Assembly (NCBI RefSeq): GCF_002760655.1
Contig: NZ_PDOC01000018.1
Span: 22,096 to 86,095 of the forward strand
DNA from: Massilia eurypsychrophila
Lineage (GTDB): Bacteria > Pseudomonadota > Gammaproteobacteria > Burkholderiales > Burkholderiaceae_D
Direction of reading: 5' to 3'
DNA length: 64,000 nucleotides
Within the stretch, counting starts at the first letter, position 1, and each line of letters begins with the position of its first letter. A program made the position numbers and the translations under genes. Of the stretch, positions 19,410-28,503 are shown piece by piece. The notes under the pieces were generated by a model that ran no database searches, was not told the DNA's origin, and saw only the letters and a list, made by a program, of their open reading frames with translations.

Positions 19410-20171
19410 TTAGGCGCGGAGGCGGTAGCCGGTTTTGAAGATCCACCAGATCAGACCCATGCACACGGCCAGCAAGGCGATTGCCACCGCGGCGCTGAGC
19501 GCGACGCTGACGTCGGAAACGCCGTAGAAACTCCAGCGAAAGCCACTGATCAGGTACACCACGGGGTTGAATAGCGCGACCTTTTGCCAGAACGGCGGCA
19601 ACATGCTCAGCGAATAGAAACTGCCGCCGAGGAAGGACAACGGCGTGATGATGAGCATCGGCACGATCTGGATCTTTTCGAAACCGTCAGCCCAGATGCC
19701 GATGATGAAACCGAGCATGCTGAAGGCAACCGAGGTCAGCACCAGGAACAGCAGCATCCACACCGGATGGACGATTTCGAACGGCACGAACAGGCGTGCC
19801 GTCAGTAATATCAGCAGGCCGAGGATGACCGACTTGCTGGCAGCCGCGCCGACATAGCCGAGCACGATCTCGGTGGCGGAAATGGGCGCCGACAAGATCT
19901 CGTAGATGGTGCCGGAAAACTTGGGCATGTAGATGCCGAACGAGGCGTTGGCCACGCTCTGGGTCATCAGCGACATCATGATAAGGCCTGGCACGATGAA
20001 GGCGCCGTACGGCACGCCGTCGACCTGCACCATGCGCGAGCCGATCGCGGCGCCGAACACGACGAAATACAGCGACGTCGAAATCACCGGCGAGGCAATG
20101 CTCTGCATCAGCGTGCGCCAGGTGCGCGCCATCTCGAACATGTAGATGGAGCGGATTGCGTAAAAGTTCAT
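19410..20171 (-). CDS. ABC-2 type exporter permease (YadH-like)
   Basis: The 253-residue protein has six membrane segments typical of ABC-2 permeases, with family wording [30 protein letters not shown] and [15 protein letters not shown]. It starts 6 bp after the ATPase gene and forms a complete exporter with it. The YadG/YadH pair is widespread but its substrate is not established. Confidence 0.88.
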   Translation of the reverse strand: MNFYAIRSIYMFEMARTWRTLMQSIASPVISTSLYFVVFGAAIGSRMVQVDGVPYGAFIVPGLIMMSLMTQSVANASFGIYMPKFSGTIYEILSAPISATEIVLGYVGAAASKSVILGLLILLTARLFVPFEIVHPVWMLLFLVLTSVAFSMLGFIIGIWADGFEKIQIVPMLIITPLSFLGGSFYSLSMLPPFWQKVALFNPVVYLISGFRWSFYGVSDVSVALSAAVAIALLAVCMGLIWWIFKTGYRLRA

Positions 20172-20177
20172 GTCTGC

Positions 20178-21095
20178 TTACCCTACCAGGTTGACGAAGA
20201 TGTCCTCGAGCGAGCTCTGGCTCGACTGCAAGTCCTTGAAGTCGATGCCGTGCTCGCCGAGCCGGCGCAGCAGGTCGGCGATGCCGGTCTGTTCGCTCTG
20301 GGCGTCGAAGGTGTAGACCAGCTCGGTGCCGTCGGCCGATAGCGCCAATGGCATGCCGGCCAGCGCCGGCGGAATCGCCGCCAGCGGGTGTTGCAGGTGC
20401 AGGGTCAGCTGCTTCTTGCCGAGCTTTTCCATCAGCGCCGACTTGTCCTCGACCAGGATGATCTCTCCCTTGCGGATGACGCCGATGCGGTCGGCCATCT
20501 CTTCGGCTTCCTCGATGTAGTGGGTGGTCAGGATGATCGTCACGCCCTGGTCGCGCAAGCCGCGCACCATTTCCCACATGTCGCGCCGCAGCACGACGTC
20601 GACGCCGGCGGTCGGCTCATCGAGGAACAGGATTTGCGGCTCGTGCGACAGCGCCTTGGCAATCATCACGCGCCGCTTCATGCCGCCCGACAGCGCCATG
20701 ATGCGGGCGTCCTTCTTGTCCCACAGCGACAGCTGGCGCAGCAGTTTTTCGATGTGGGCGGGATTTGGCGGCTTGCCGAAGATGCCGCGCGACAGGCTGA
20801 CGGTGGCCCACACGCTTTCGAAGGCGTCGGTGGCGAGCTCCTGCGGCACGAGGCCGATCTTGGCGCGCGCGGCGCGGTAGTCCTTGACGACATCGTGGCC
20901 GTCGGCAAGGATGGTGCCGCTGGTGGGATTGACGATGCCGCAGATGGCGTTGATCAGCGTGGTCTTGCCGGCGCCGTTCGGGCCGAGCAGGGCAAAGATT
21001 TCGCCGCGGCGGATCTCGAGGTCGACCGATTTGAGGGCGTGGTAGCCGCCCGAATAGGTTTTCGAGAGTTTCTGGACTGAGATGACCGCTTGCAT
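20178..21095 (-). CDS. ABC-2 exporter ATPase (YadG/CcmA-like)
   Basis: This ATPase contains Walker [10 protein letters not shown], signature [15 protein letters not shown], Walker [13 protein letters not shown] and the switch histidine in [14 protein letters not shown], plus a C-terminal regulatory tail as in YadG. The ATG at 21095 is chosen because AAGGAAGCGC precedes it; a TTG five codons earlier is the alternative. It is the first gene of a two-gene exporter operon. Confidence 0.9.
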   Translation of the reverse strand: MQAVISVQKLSKTYSGGYHALKSVDLEIRRGEIFALLGPNGAGKTTLINAICGIVNPTSGTILADGHDVVKDYRAARAKIGLVPQELATDAFESVWATVSLSRGIFGKPPNPAHIEKLLRQLSLWDKKDARIMALSGGMKRRVMIAKALSHEPQILFLDEPTAGVDVVLRRDMWEMVRGLRDQGVTIILTTHYIEEAEEMADRIGVIRKGEIILVEDKSALMEKLGKKQLTLHLQHPLAAIPPALAGMPLALSADGTELVYTFDAQSEQTGIADLLRRLGEHGIDFKDLQSSQSSLEDIFVNLVG

Positions 21096-21191
21096 GCGCT
21101 TCCTTGCCAATTTATCGATGGGATCGATTGTAGTGGAATTGGCGTTGCAAGGTTGGTAGGGGGTGATTATGCAAACTGGCGCAAGGGCATC

Positions 21192-21215
21192 GGGGCCAGA
21201 CCCAGGTCTGACCCC
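21192..21215. repeat. Compact 24-bp GGGGCCAGACC palindrome
   Basis: GGGGCCAGACC and GGTCTGACCCC are separated by only CA, giving a near-perfect 24-bp palindrome with one mismatch. It lies between leuA's stop and the ABC exporter promoter region and belongs to the same repeat family as the copies near 0.75, 19.4 and 52.3 kb. Confidence 0.75.
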
Positions 21216-21246
21216 GATTGAAGTTGGTCTGGCCGCGATTGAGTCG

Positions 21247-22938
21247 CTATGCCACGACAGCCGATACCGGCTCGCTCTTGACCAACGCCAGCTGCCGGTT
21301 CACCGCGCTGAGCACCGCCTTGAACGACGCCGTGACGATGTTGCTGTCGATGCCGGCGCCAAACAACGTCGGCCCGTTGGCCAGGCGCAGCTCGACATAG
21401 CAGGCCGCGCGCGCATTCGCGCCCGAGCCGATCGAGTGCTCGTGATAATCCATCAGCTTGATATCGAGCCCGAGCGCATTGACGAACGCGTCGATCGGCC
21501 CGTTACCGCCGCCTTGCAGCTGCATCCGCTGCTGGCGGTGGGTCAGGGCGATGTCGATCTGCACCGGCTCGTCGCTGCTGGTGTCTTCGACCATCTTGTG
21601 CGAACTGTAGGCATACGGCGCCACTTGGTCGAAATACTCGCGGCAGAAAATGTCGTGGATGTCGCGCGCGGCAATCTCGCGTCCGCTGGCGTCGGCCACC
21701 GCCTGCACCGCGCGGCTGAACTCGATCTGCAAGCGGCGCGGCAACTGCAAGCCAAATTCCTGCTCGAGCAGGTACGCCATGCCGCCCTTGCCGGACTGGC
21801 TGTTGACGCGAATCACGGCGTCGTAGCTGCGGCCGAGGTCGGCCGGATCGATCGGCAGGTACGGCACTTCCCAGATTTCATCGGCCTTCTGCTTGGCAAA
21901 ACCCTTTTTGATCGCATCCTGGTGCGAGCCGGAAAACGCAGTAAACACCAGGTCGCCGGCATACGGATGGCGTGGGTGAACCGGCAACTGATTGCATTCC
22001 TCGACGACCTGGCGCACCGCGTCGATGTCGGAGAAATCCAGGCCCGGATGCACGCCTTGGGTGTACAGGTTCATCGCCAACGTGACGAGGTCGACATTGC
22101 CGGTGCGCTCGCCGTTGCCGAACAGGCAGCCTTCGACGCGGTCGGCGCCGGCCATCACGGCCAGCTCGGCCGAGGCGATCGCGGTGCCGCGGTCATTGTG
22201 CGGGTGTACGCTGATGACCAGCGAATCGCGCCGCGCGAGGTTGCGGCACATCCACTCGATCTGGTCGGCATATACGTTCGGCGTGCTGCACTCGACGGTG
22301 GAGGGCAGGTTGAAGATCATCTTGTTGTCCGGCGTCGGTTGCCACACGGCGCTGACGGCGTCGCAGATGTCGCGCGAAAAATCGAGCTCGGTGGTCGAGA
22401 ACGATTCCGGCGAATACTCGAAACCCCATTCGGTTTGCGGATGTTGCTTGACCAGTTCCTTGACGAGCGCGGTGCCGGTGACGGCGATCTGAATGATTTC
22501 CTCGCGCGACATGTTGAACACCACGCGGCGGAACACCGGCGCCACCGAGTTGTACAGGTGCACGATGGCGCGCTTGGCGCCGACCGCCGACTCCACCGTG
22601 CGGCGGATCAGTTCGTCGCGCGACTGGGTCAGCACGATGATGGTGACGTCGTCCGGAATGCGGTTCTCATCGACCAGCTTGCGGACGAAATCGAAGTCGG
22701 TCTGCGACGCCGACGGGAAGCCGACTTCGATTTCCTTGATGCCGATCTTGACCAGCATCTCGAAGAAACGCAGCTTCTTTTCCGGGCTCATCGGCTCGAT
22801 CAGCGCCTGGTTGCCGTCGCGCAGGTCGGTGCTCATCCAGATTGGCGGGTGAGTAATGGCGCGGTCCGGCCAGGTGCGGTCGGTCAATTGGACGGGCGGG
22901 AAAGCGCGGTATTTGGCGGCTGGATTCTGCAACATCAT
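21247..22938 (-). CDS. leuA: 2-isopropylmalate synthase
   Basis: LeuA condenses acetyl-CoA with 2-oxoisovalerate, the first committed step of leucine synthesis. The 563-aa protein is the long fungal/actinobacterial-type form: catalytic TIM barrel with [15 protein letters not shown], the metal site [10 protein letters not shown] and [15 protein letters not shown], then the C-terminal leucine-binding regulatory domain (from about 430). Start at 22938 follows AGGAGCACCCC; a frame-extending upstream Met is not needed. Upstream lie leucine-rich short ORFs that look like attenuation leaders. The C-terminal domain makes leucine feedback likely. Confidence 0.95.
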   Translation of the reverse strand: MMLQNPAAKYRAFPPVQLTDRTWPDRAITHPPIWMSTDLRDGNQALIEPMSPEKKLRFFEMLVKIGIKEIEVGFPSASQTDFDFVRKLVDENRIPDDVTIIVLTQSRDELIRRTVESAVGAKRAIVHLYNSVAPVFRRVVFNMSREEIIQIAVTGTALVKELVKQHPQTEWGFEYSPESFSTTELDFSRDICDAVSAVWQPTPDNKMIFNLPSTVECSTPNVYADQIEWMCRNLARRDSLVISVHPHNDRGTAIASAELAVMAGADRVEGCLFGNGERTGNVDLVTLAMNLYTQGVHPGLDFSDIDAVRQVVEECNQLPVHPRHPYAGDLVFTAFSGSHQDAIKKGFAKQKADEIWEVPYLPIDPADLGRSYDAVIRVNSQSGKGGMAYLLEQEFGLQLPRRLQIEFSRAVQAVADASGREIAARDIHDIFCREYFDQVAPYAYSSHKMVEDTSSDEPVQIDIALTHRQQRMQLQGGGNGPIDAFVNALGLDIKLMDYHEHSIGSGANARAACYVELRLANGPTLFGAGIDSNIVTASFKAVLSAVNRQLALVKSEPVSAVVA

Positions 22939-23016
22939 GGGGTGCTCCTGGATTCGAATGGGAAATGGCCGGGGTCGGCGCGGTGTGGCTGCAGGCTGCC
23001 GGGCGGCCACGTTGCG

Positions 23017-23133
23017 CTAGGCCAGGCAACCGGTCGGTAGCGATAGCAGCAGTAGCGCAAGCGCGGGAACACCGCCGGCCATGGATGGCGGGGTCGACAC
23101 GACGAACATTGCGGATTGAGCGGTAGAAAACAT
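23017..23133 (-). CDS. Leucine-rich short ORF upstream of leuA (second leader candidate)
   Basis: This 38-codon ORF, too short for ordinary gene calling, ends 78 bp before leuA. It holds the run LALLLLSLP, coded by CTT GCG CTA CTG CTG CTA TCG CTA; CTA is otherwise rare in this high-GC DNA. The start has only a weak ribosome site. It could be a second leader or part of the attenuator structure of the first. Confidence 0.4.
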   Translation of the reverse strand: MFSTAQSAMFVVSTPPSMAGGVPALALLLLSLPTGCLA

Positions 23134-23201
23134 CTTGGGCCTAACTTTCCTGGGTATTACCAACGCCTGGGCGGGTTGCCGGGCGGCGCACTGCGGGTGG
23201 A

Positions 23202-23285
23202 TTACGCGCGTGCAGCTAGTAGCGTCGCTAGCGATAGTGCGCGAGCGAGCGGTAGGGAAGTGGACAGATGCAAGGGGAAAGACAT
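23202..23285 (-). CDS. Leucine-rich leader peptide candidate for leuA attenuation (27 aa)
   Basis: The ORF runs from ATG 23285 to TAA 23202 on the leuA strand and begins MSFPLHLSTSLP. Eight of 27 residues are leucine and five of these eight use CTA, clustered in the second half (CTA TCG CTA GCG ACG CTA CTA). Rare-codon leucine clusters are the hallmark of leu leaders such as E. coli leuL. The ribosome site is weak and I could not identify a definite terminator stem downstream, so the mechanism is unproven. Confidence 0.5.
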   Translation of the reverse strand: MSFPLHLSTSLPLARALSLATLLAARA

Positions 23286-23391
23286 GGACTTACTGTAAGG
23301 GACACGGCGCCGGCTTGTCAAGCATCGCGTTGCGCCGGTGTGCAATGTTGACCGAAAAACTGTCGCCCTCGCGAACGCGCGGGCCCTATTC

Positions 23392-24123
23392 CTACAACGG
23401 CTGCGCCTGGTCCGGATACGCCTGGTCGATGTCCTTGATGATGGCATTGCCGCCATCGACGATGCTCTGATAGCGATCGTAGAGCTGGGGATACGTCACC
23501 ATCTGCCGCAGGTGTCGCTTGCCGGCGGCGGAGGTGGCCATCTTGTAGCGCGCGGCCAGGCCGTCGTCCTCCTCCGTCTGCTGCTCAGCATAGGCGAGCA
23601 GCTTCTTTTGGTGTCCCTTCCACCCATCCGAGGACAGGTCCGCCTTCGGGAGGTCGTACTGGTACAGGTTGACGATCTTCTCGAGCAGCGCCTCGTTCTC
23701 GATATTGGTCAGCTTGCCGCTCGACTTGAAGCCCTCGTAGCGCCCGAGTCGGGGCACCAGGAAGTTGTTCATTGGCAGGTGGCGGTACGCTTCGTCGAAC
23801 TTTTCGCCGTCCGGCGACTCCTTCGGATCGCCCGCCGCCAGGTAGGCGTAGCGCTGGTCGGACGCGCGGTGAAATGCGACGATCTGCTTGACCTGCGCCT
23901 GATCGCTCTGGATGTCGCGCTTCAGGCCGAGCAAGAAGGTCTTCACCTGCTTTTGCTCGTGCCGGTGCTCGCCGACCGAGTGCAGCCAGATGCTCAGGCT
24001 CACCGCGAAGACAATGATGACAATTTCAAGCAGCATCTCGCCCGCCTTATGCCAGAAGCCATGCTCGGCGGTCATGATTCGCCACAGCGATTTAGTGTGC
24101 TTTGCTATTTCCTGGTCTGCCAT
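23392..24123 (-). CDS. DUF6090-like membrane-anchored hypothetical protein
   Basis: The 243-aa protein has one N-terminal membrane segment (AGEMLLEIVIIVFAVSLSIWL) followed by a charged soluble part starting VGEHRHEQKQVKTFLLGL. That layout, a single helix followed by an E/K-rich helical region, resembles DUF6090-type proteins of unknown function; the match is from memory. ATG 24123 follows AAGGCACAC; a TTG further upstream is less likely. No operon partners are evident. Confidence 0.7.
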   Translation of the reverse strand: MADQEIAKHTKSLWRIMTAEHGFWHKAGEMLLEIVIIVFAVSLSIWLHSVGEHRHEQKQVKTFLLGLKRDIQSDQAQVKQIVAFHRASDQRYAYLAAGDPKESPDGEKFDEAYRHLPMNNFLVPRLGRYEGFKSSGKLTNIENEALLEKIVNLYQYDLPKADLSSDGWKGHQKKLLAYAEQQTEEDDGLAARYKMATSAAGKRHLRQMVTYPQLYDRYQSIVDGGNAIIKDIDQAYPDQAQPL

Positions 24124-24304
24124 GTGTGCCTTGGTATGGAAGGTGTTCAATTAATTGCGTTGAATTATAACCATCTGTTTTGTTTCAGCATAGAAAAGTT
24201 GGAAACGCCGGCCTGGTCATTGCCAGAGTCGTACGGTTACGGCGAATCGCCTGTAAAATCAGGGACTTGACTCATCGATAATTCACACGGAGGACACGTC
24301 CAGC

Positions 24305-26008
24305 ATGCCCCATAACATCAGCCTGATCACCACTTTCGCTGCCGCCCTGGGTTTCGGGCTGCTGTTCGGCATGCTCGCGCTGAAGCTGCGCCTGCCCGCA
24401 CTGGTCGGTTACCTGGCCGCCGGCGTGCTGATCGGGCCGGCCACACCGGGCTTCGTTGCCGACGCGGCCATCTCGGCCCAGCTGGCGGAAATTGGCGTCA
24501 TGTTGCTGATGTTCGGTGTCGGCTTGCATTTCTCGATCAAGGACCTGATGGATGTGAAGCGCATCGCACTGCCCGGCGCGGTCTTGCAGATCGCGGTGGC
24601 AACCGCGATGGGCGTTGGCCTGGCGCACTGGTGGGGCTGGAGTCTTGGCGCCGGCCTGGTGTTCGGCCTGGCGTTGTCGGTGGCCAGCACCGTCGTGTTG
24701 CTGCGCGCGCTGGAAGACCGCGGCATTCTCGATTCGCTGAACGGGCGCATCGCGGTCGGCTGGCTGGTGGTGGAGGACCTCGTGACCGTGCTGGTGCTGG
24801 TGTTGTTGCCGGCAGTGGCCGGTTCGCTCGGCGGCGCCGGCGCCGACACCAACCGGCCGCTGTGGCAGACGCTGGCGATCACGTTCGGCCAGGTCGGCGC
24901 TTTCGTCGCCTTTATGCTGATCGTCGGGCGCAAGCTGTTTCCCTGGCTGCTGTGGCGCGTGGCCAAGACCGGCTCGCGCGAAATGTTCACGCTGTGCGTG
25001 ATTGCGGCGGCGGTCGGCATCGCGTATGGCTCATCCGAAATTTTCGGCGTGTCATTCGCGCTGGGCGCGTTCTTCGCCGGCATGGTGCTGCGCGAGTCCG
25101 AGCTGAGCCACCGCGCCGCCCAAGAATCGCTGCCGCTGCGCGACGCGTTTTCCGTGCTGTTCTTCGTCTCGGTCGGCATGCTGTTCGATCCGATGGTCAT
25201 TGTGGAAAGCCCGCTGCAACTGCTGGCGGTGGTGGCCGTCATCATCTTTGGCAAGTCGCTCGCCGCGTTCGCCCTCGTGCTGATGCTGCGCTACCCGCTG
25301 AACACGGCGCTGACGGTGTCGGCCAGCCTGGCGCAGATCGGCGAATTCTCGTTCATCCTGGCCGGCATGGGCATGCAACTCAAGCTGCTGCCGGCCGAAG
25401 GGCAGAGCCTGATCCTGGCCGGCGCCATCATTTCGATCGCCGTCAACCCGCTGCTGTTCAAGGCCGTCGAGCCGCTGCAGAATTGGATCCGCTCGAAGTC
25501 CGAACTGGCGCGGCGCATGGAACGTGCCGAAGACCCGCTCGCCGAGCTGCCGATGAGTACCGATCACGCCAAGCTGAGCGGGCAGGTAGTGCTGGTCGGC
25601 TACGGCCGCGTCGGCCGGCGCATCGCGCACGACCTGACCAATCAGGGCGTGCACTTCGTCGTGGCCGAGCAGAACCGCGAGCTGGTCGAGGAACTGCGCA
25701 AGCAGGGCTTTGCGGCAGTGGCGGGCGATGCTGGCGAGCCGGCCGTGCTGATCCAGGCGCACATCGCGCGCGCCTCGATGCTGGTGGTCGCGACGCCGGA
25801 CACGTTCCGGGTGCGCGCCATGATCGAGACGGCGCGCGCGCTCAATCCGTCGATCAAGACGGTGGTGCGCACGCATAGCGAGAGCGAGGCTGAGCTGTTG
25901 CGCGGCGAGCATGCTGGCAAGGTGTTTGTCGGCGAGCACGAGCTGGCAAACAGCATGACGCAGTATGTGTTGCGCAACTTGAGCGAGGCGGAAGCCAAGC
26001 CGCATTGA
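24305..26008 (+). CDS. ybaL: CPA2-family cation:proton antiporter with TrkA-N domain (YbaL/KefB-like)
   Basis: About 12 membrane segments (residues 1-385) are followed by an NAD-binding RCK/TrkA-N domain (about 415-540) starting VVLVGYGRVGRRIAHDL. Membrane motifs include LPALVGYLAAGVLIGP and LVVEDLVTVLVLVLLP. The family exchanges K+ or Na+ for protons, and the RCK domain senses nucleotides or glutathione adducts in relatives. The ribosome site CGGAGGAC stands about ten bases before ATG. It is a single gene. Confidence 0.9.
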   Translation: MPHNISLITTFAAALGFGLLFGMLALKLRLPALVGYLAAGVLIGPATPGFVADAAISAQLAEIGVMLLMFGVGLHFSIKDLMDVKRIALPGAVLQIAVATAMGVGLAHWWGWSLGAGLVFGLALSVASTVVLLRALEDRGILDSLNGRIAVGWLVVEDLVTVLVLVLLPAVAGSLGGAGADTNRPLWQTLAITFGQVGAFVAFMLIVGRKLFPWLLWRVAKTGSREMFTLCVIAAAVGIAYGSSEIFGVSFALGAFFAGMVLRESELSHRAAQESLPLRDAFSVLFFVSVGMLFDPMVIVESPLQLLAVVAVIIFGKSLAAFALVLMLRYPLNTALTVSASLAQIGEFSFILAGMGMQLKLLPAEGQSLILAGAIISIAVNPLLFKAVEPLQNWIRSKSELARRMERAEDPLAELPMSTDHAKLSGQVVLVGYGRVGRRIAHDLTNQGVHFVVAEQNRELVEELRKQGFAAVAGDAGEPAVLIQAHIARASMLVVATPDTFRVRAMIETARALNPSIKTVVRTHSESEAELLRGEHAGKVFVGEHELANSMTQYVLRNLSEAEAKPH

Positions 26009-26075
26009 ATGACAGTGGTTCTGCCGAAACTGCGCAGGCTCTGTCGGCCGAGCGCAGCTTCATTGAAGTGCAGGC

Positions 26076-26639
26076 TTAACTTTTGGGCTTTTCCTTGTTC
26101 GCCGCCGCCACGGCATCCGTATTGGCGCGCAGCAGCGGAAATGGATTGATCGCACCGCCAATGTCGTACACGCCGTAGTGCAGGTGCGGCGGCGTTCCCT
26201 TTGCATTGCCAGTGTCGCCAACGTAACCCAGCACCCGGCCAGCCTCGATGCGCATGCCGACTTCCACGTCTTCCGCATAGCCATCGAGGTGGGCGTAGTA
26301 ATGACGCTGGCGGCCGGGACCCATGACCCACACCACCAAGCCACCGAGTCGGTTGGTGCCCACCTGCATGACGATGCCTTCGGTACTCGATATCACTGGC
26401 GTGCCGCGCTTGGCGAAGATGTCGATGCCCTGGTGCTTGCGACCTTCGCTGCGGGCACCGTTCCAGGTGTCGCGCAGCGCGCGCGTTTTCACGCCCTCGA
26501 CCGGAACCGGGAGTGCCTCCGGCTTGGGCATCGCGGCCAGGCGCATCGTGTACAGCGCCCGGTCGATGGTCGGCTCCAGAAAAATGTAGCCCACCGTCAG
26601 CACGACGGCGACCACGAGGGCGCGTAGAAAAAATCGCAT
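26076..26639 (-). CDS. M23-family peptidoglycan endopeptidase, membrane-anchored
   Basis: The 187-aa protein has an N-terminal membrane anchor or signal (about 6-22) and an LytM/M23 domain with zinc ligands in GRKHQGIDIFAKRGTPV (HxxxD) and PHLHYGVYD (HxH). Such enzymes cut peptidoglycan cross-links, or, when degenerate, activate amidases; here the ligands are intact. No coiled coil is visible. Its target and partner are unknown. Confidence 0.9.
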   Translation of the reverse strand: MRFFLRALVVAVVLTVGYIFLEPTIDRALYTMRLAAMPKPEALPVPVEGVKTRALRDTWNGARSEGRKHQGIDIFAKRGTPVISSTEGIVMQVGTNRLGGLVVWVMGPGRQRHYYAHLDGYAEDVEVGMRIEAGRVLGYVGDTGNAKGTPPHLHYGVYDIGGAINPFPLLRANTDAVAAANKEKPKS

Positions 26640-26795
26640 GTCGGTTCCGTTGTAGTGCAGGGACCTTATCAGATGGGGACGGATTGGCGGATTCCCAGAC
26701 TTAACCGAAGGCGTGCGGTTTAGTCCATCGCTGCAAAGGAGTCAGTGAGCGAAGTTTAGCTGCGTGGAAGTCCACCCCCCCCAGCGTACAATACG

Positions 26796-26935
26796 CGGAG
26801 GTCGAGGGCGGCAGCAAGCTAGCGGACCAGGCCTGTGCTGCGATGACGAGCTGCTCAACCGGGTTCAGTGTGACCGGCATCATCGCCGAGATGAGCGGCG
26901 TCGGCCGCTACCAGAGCCTCGTCGTCGAACTGAAT
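26796..26935 (+). pseudogene. Chemoreceptor signalling-domain remnant, forward piece
   Basis: Read forward this segment translates as a decayed copy of the C-terminal signalling region of a chemoreceptor: [12 protein letters not shown] and IIAEMSGVGRYQSLVVELN correspond to [16 protein letters not shown] and [20 protein letters not shown] of the intact receptor at 28504-29691. It has no start and no continuation. Confidence 0.85.
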
Positions 26936-27050
26936 CCGCGGCCGTGTTCGCCGACGCGCCGCTTCGACCGCGGCGTTCAACGCCAACAGGTTGGTCTGGA
27001 ACGCAATGGATTCGGTGGTGCCGATCATGTCGGCGATCTTCGACGATGCC
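26936..27050 (-). pseudogene. Chemoreceptor hairpin-tip remnant, inverted piece
   Basis: On the minus strand this segment encodes [20 protein letters not shown] followed by [12 protein letters not shown], the highly conserved methyl-accepting hairpin tip, close to the same part of the intact receptor (about 28880-28995). In a normal gene this part lies upstream of the piece at 26796-26935 on the same strand; here the two abut in opposite orientations, so an inversion joined them at about 26935. Confidence 0.85.
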
Positions 27051-27084
27051 CTTCCTGTCGAGCACCTTTACACCTAGTCCGCGT

Positions 27085-27107
27085 GTTACATCTACGCTGA
27101 GTGTAAC
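27085..27107. promoter_or_regulatory. Dyad GTTACA-N11-TGTAAC, possible activator site
   Basis: A 6-bp inverted repeat (27085-27090 and 27102-27107) lies about 40 bp upstream of a sigma-54-type promoter, a usual place for an enhancer-binding protein. The protein that would bind it is not in the window. Confidence 0.35.
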
Positions 27108-27145
27108 TGATTGATTACGCTCAATATGTTAGTTAGTGGTTAGTT

Positions 27146-27161
27146 GGGCACAAAAGTTGCT
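27146..27161 (+). promoter_or_regulatory. Sigma-54-type promoter of the PEP-CTERM gene
   Basis: GGGCACAAAAGTTGCT agrees with the -24/-12 consensus TGGCAC-N5-TTGCW in all but the first base, with correct GG-to-GC spacing. A start site about 12 bases downstream would give a leader of roughly 30 bases, with ribosome site AAAGG before ATG 27202. PEP-CTERM genes are known to be under sigma-54/PrsR-type control in related bacteria. Confidence 0.75.
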
Positions 27162-27201
27162 TATAAGTCGGTTCTCAGCTAAAACCCTACAAAGGTATCC
27201 A

Positions 27202-28023
27202 ATGAAACAGCTTTTGCTCAAGAGCCTCGCACTCGCCGTGATCGCGGCCGCTGGTCACGCCAGTGCGGGTGTCGTCGTCGTCACCCCGGCGGACATGAAC
27301 GCCGGCGTCAATTCGTGGACTCTCGCCAACTATCGAGGCCTTAGCACCGGCCACACTTCGACCACCGTTGCCGCCATCAACACGGTCAATCCGCGCAGCG
27401 GCAACGGCTCGGTGCAAATGTCGCTCACTGACGCCAGTGGCAAGGCCGACTTCGCCTATGCCTGGGGCTTCGATTCGACCCGTACGCTCGGTACGCTCAG
27501 CGCGCTCAGCTATGACTGGTATCGCAGCAGCGGCGGCACCTCCGACACTCACCTGCAGCCGGCGATGCGCTTGACCTATGATGCCGACGGCGACGCCAGT
27601 ACGCTGGGCGACCGTGGCTACCTGATCTGGGAACAAGTCTATAACGGCGGCGGCATGGTGCTGGACACATGGAACAGCAGCAATATCCTTGCAGGCAACT
27701 ACTGGCAGCGTCAGTTCAGCCCTGGTGCCAACGTCGATAATTACATTCCGTTGCAGGAATGGATGAGCGCTGGGCGTCCTGCCACCTCGGACCTGCTGAC
27801 CGCGAACTCCGCAGTTCTGGGAATCGAGTTCGGCATCGGGTCGGGCTGGGGCGGCTCCTTCAACGGCTTCGTCGACAACGTCACATTCGGTTTTAATGGC
27901 GAGTCGACGACGTTTAACTTTGAAGCTGTCCGGGCTGCCGAAGTGCCTGAGCCGGCCAGCGCTCTGCTGGTTGGCCTGGGCCTGCTCGGCTTTGCCGCCG
28001 CGCGTCGCCGCAAGTCCAAGTAA
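27202..28023 (+). CDS. PEP-CTERM sorting-signal exported protein
   Basis: The 273-aa protein has a signal peptide (MKQLLLKSLALAVIAAAGHA, cleavage near ASA) and ends with the exosortase signal: VPEPASALLVGLGLLGFA then AARRRKSK. Such proteins are exported, cleaved by exosortase and presented on or released from the cell surface, usually in strains making exopolysaccharide. The body (Asn/Gly/Ser rich, WGGSFNGFVDNVTF) looks like a beta-sandwich carbohydrate-binding type, unassigned. ATG 27202 follows AAAGG. The sigma-54 motif upstream fits co-regulation with surface polysaccharide. Confidence 0.9.
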   Translation: MKQLLLKSLALAVIAAAGHASAGVVVVTPADMNAGVNSWTLANYRGLSTGHTSTTVAAINTVNPRSGNGSVQMSLTDASGKADFAYAWGFDSTRTLGTLSALSYDWYRSSGGTSDTHLQPAMRLTYDADGDASTLGDRGYLIWEQVYNGGGMVLDTWNSSNILAGNYWQRQFSPGANVDNYIPLQEWMSAGRPATSDLLTANSAVLGIEFGIGSGWGGSFNGFVDNVTFGFNGESTTFNFEAVRAAEVPEPASALLVGLGLLGFAAARRRKSK

Positions 28024-28111
28024 TCCACTACCTGTGGTGCTTCGCGCTAGCTGGCACGGACGCCACCCCAGAGAGACGGGCGAGCAGGCCAGCGCACCGT
28101 TGGAGTCCCCC

Positions 28112-28492
28112 ATGTTTGACCACGTCAAATTCGGCGTCAGCAACTATCAGGCGAGCAAAGCCTTCTTCCTGAAGGCGCTCGGTCCGCTCGGCGTTGCCAT
28201 TGTATCGGAGGGCGAGCCGTCTTACGGCGTCGAGCTTAGTCAGGACGGCAAAGTTTCATTGTGCCTGTTCGAGACACAAGAAAAGCCGGCGCACCTTCAC
28301 TTGGACTTCGTCGCCGATACTCGCCAGCAAGTGGCGGCGTTCCACCAGGCGGCGCTGGAGGCGGGCGGCACCGACAACGGCGCGCCAGGGCTTCGTCCGC
28401 AGTATCACGCCAATTACTATGCGGCTTTCGTTATCGGCCCGGACGGGCACAACATCGAAGTGGTGTGCCACCGGCATGCGGCCAACAGCTGA
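28112..28492 (+). CDS. VOC-family (glyoxalase/bleomycin-resistance) protein
   Basis: The 126-aa protein begins MFDHVKFGVSNYQASKAFFL and ends with YYAAFVIGPDGHNIEVVCH, the paired beta-alpha-beta module ends of single-domain VOC proteins, with candidate metal ligands His4, His in AHLHLDFV and Glu in NIEVV. Ribosome site TTGGAG precedes ATG. Substrate cannot be predicted. It is followed convergently by the chemoreceptor gene 11 bp away. Confidence 0.9.
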   Translation: MFDHVKFGVSNYQASKAFFLKALGPLGVAIVSEGEPSYGVELSQDGKVSLCLFETQEKPAHLHLDFVADTRQQVAAFHQAALEAGGTDNGAPGLRPQYHANYYAAFVIGPDGHNIEVVCHRHAANS

Positions 28493-28503
28493 CGCGTCGA
28501 ACG

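Noticed and set aside
21163..23040. 625-codon + strand frame over leuA
   Set aside because: Antisense of leuA, no recognisable domain.
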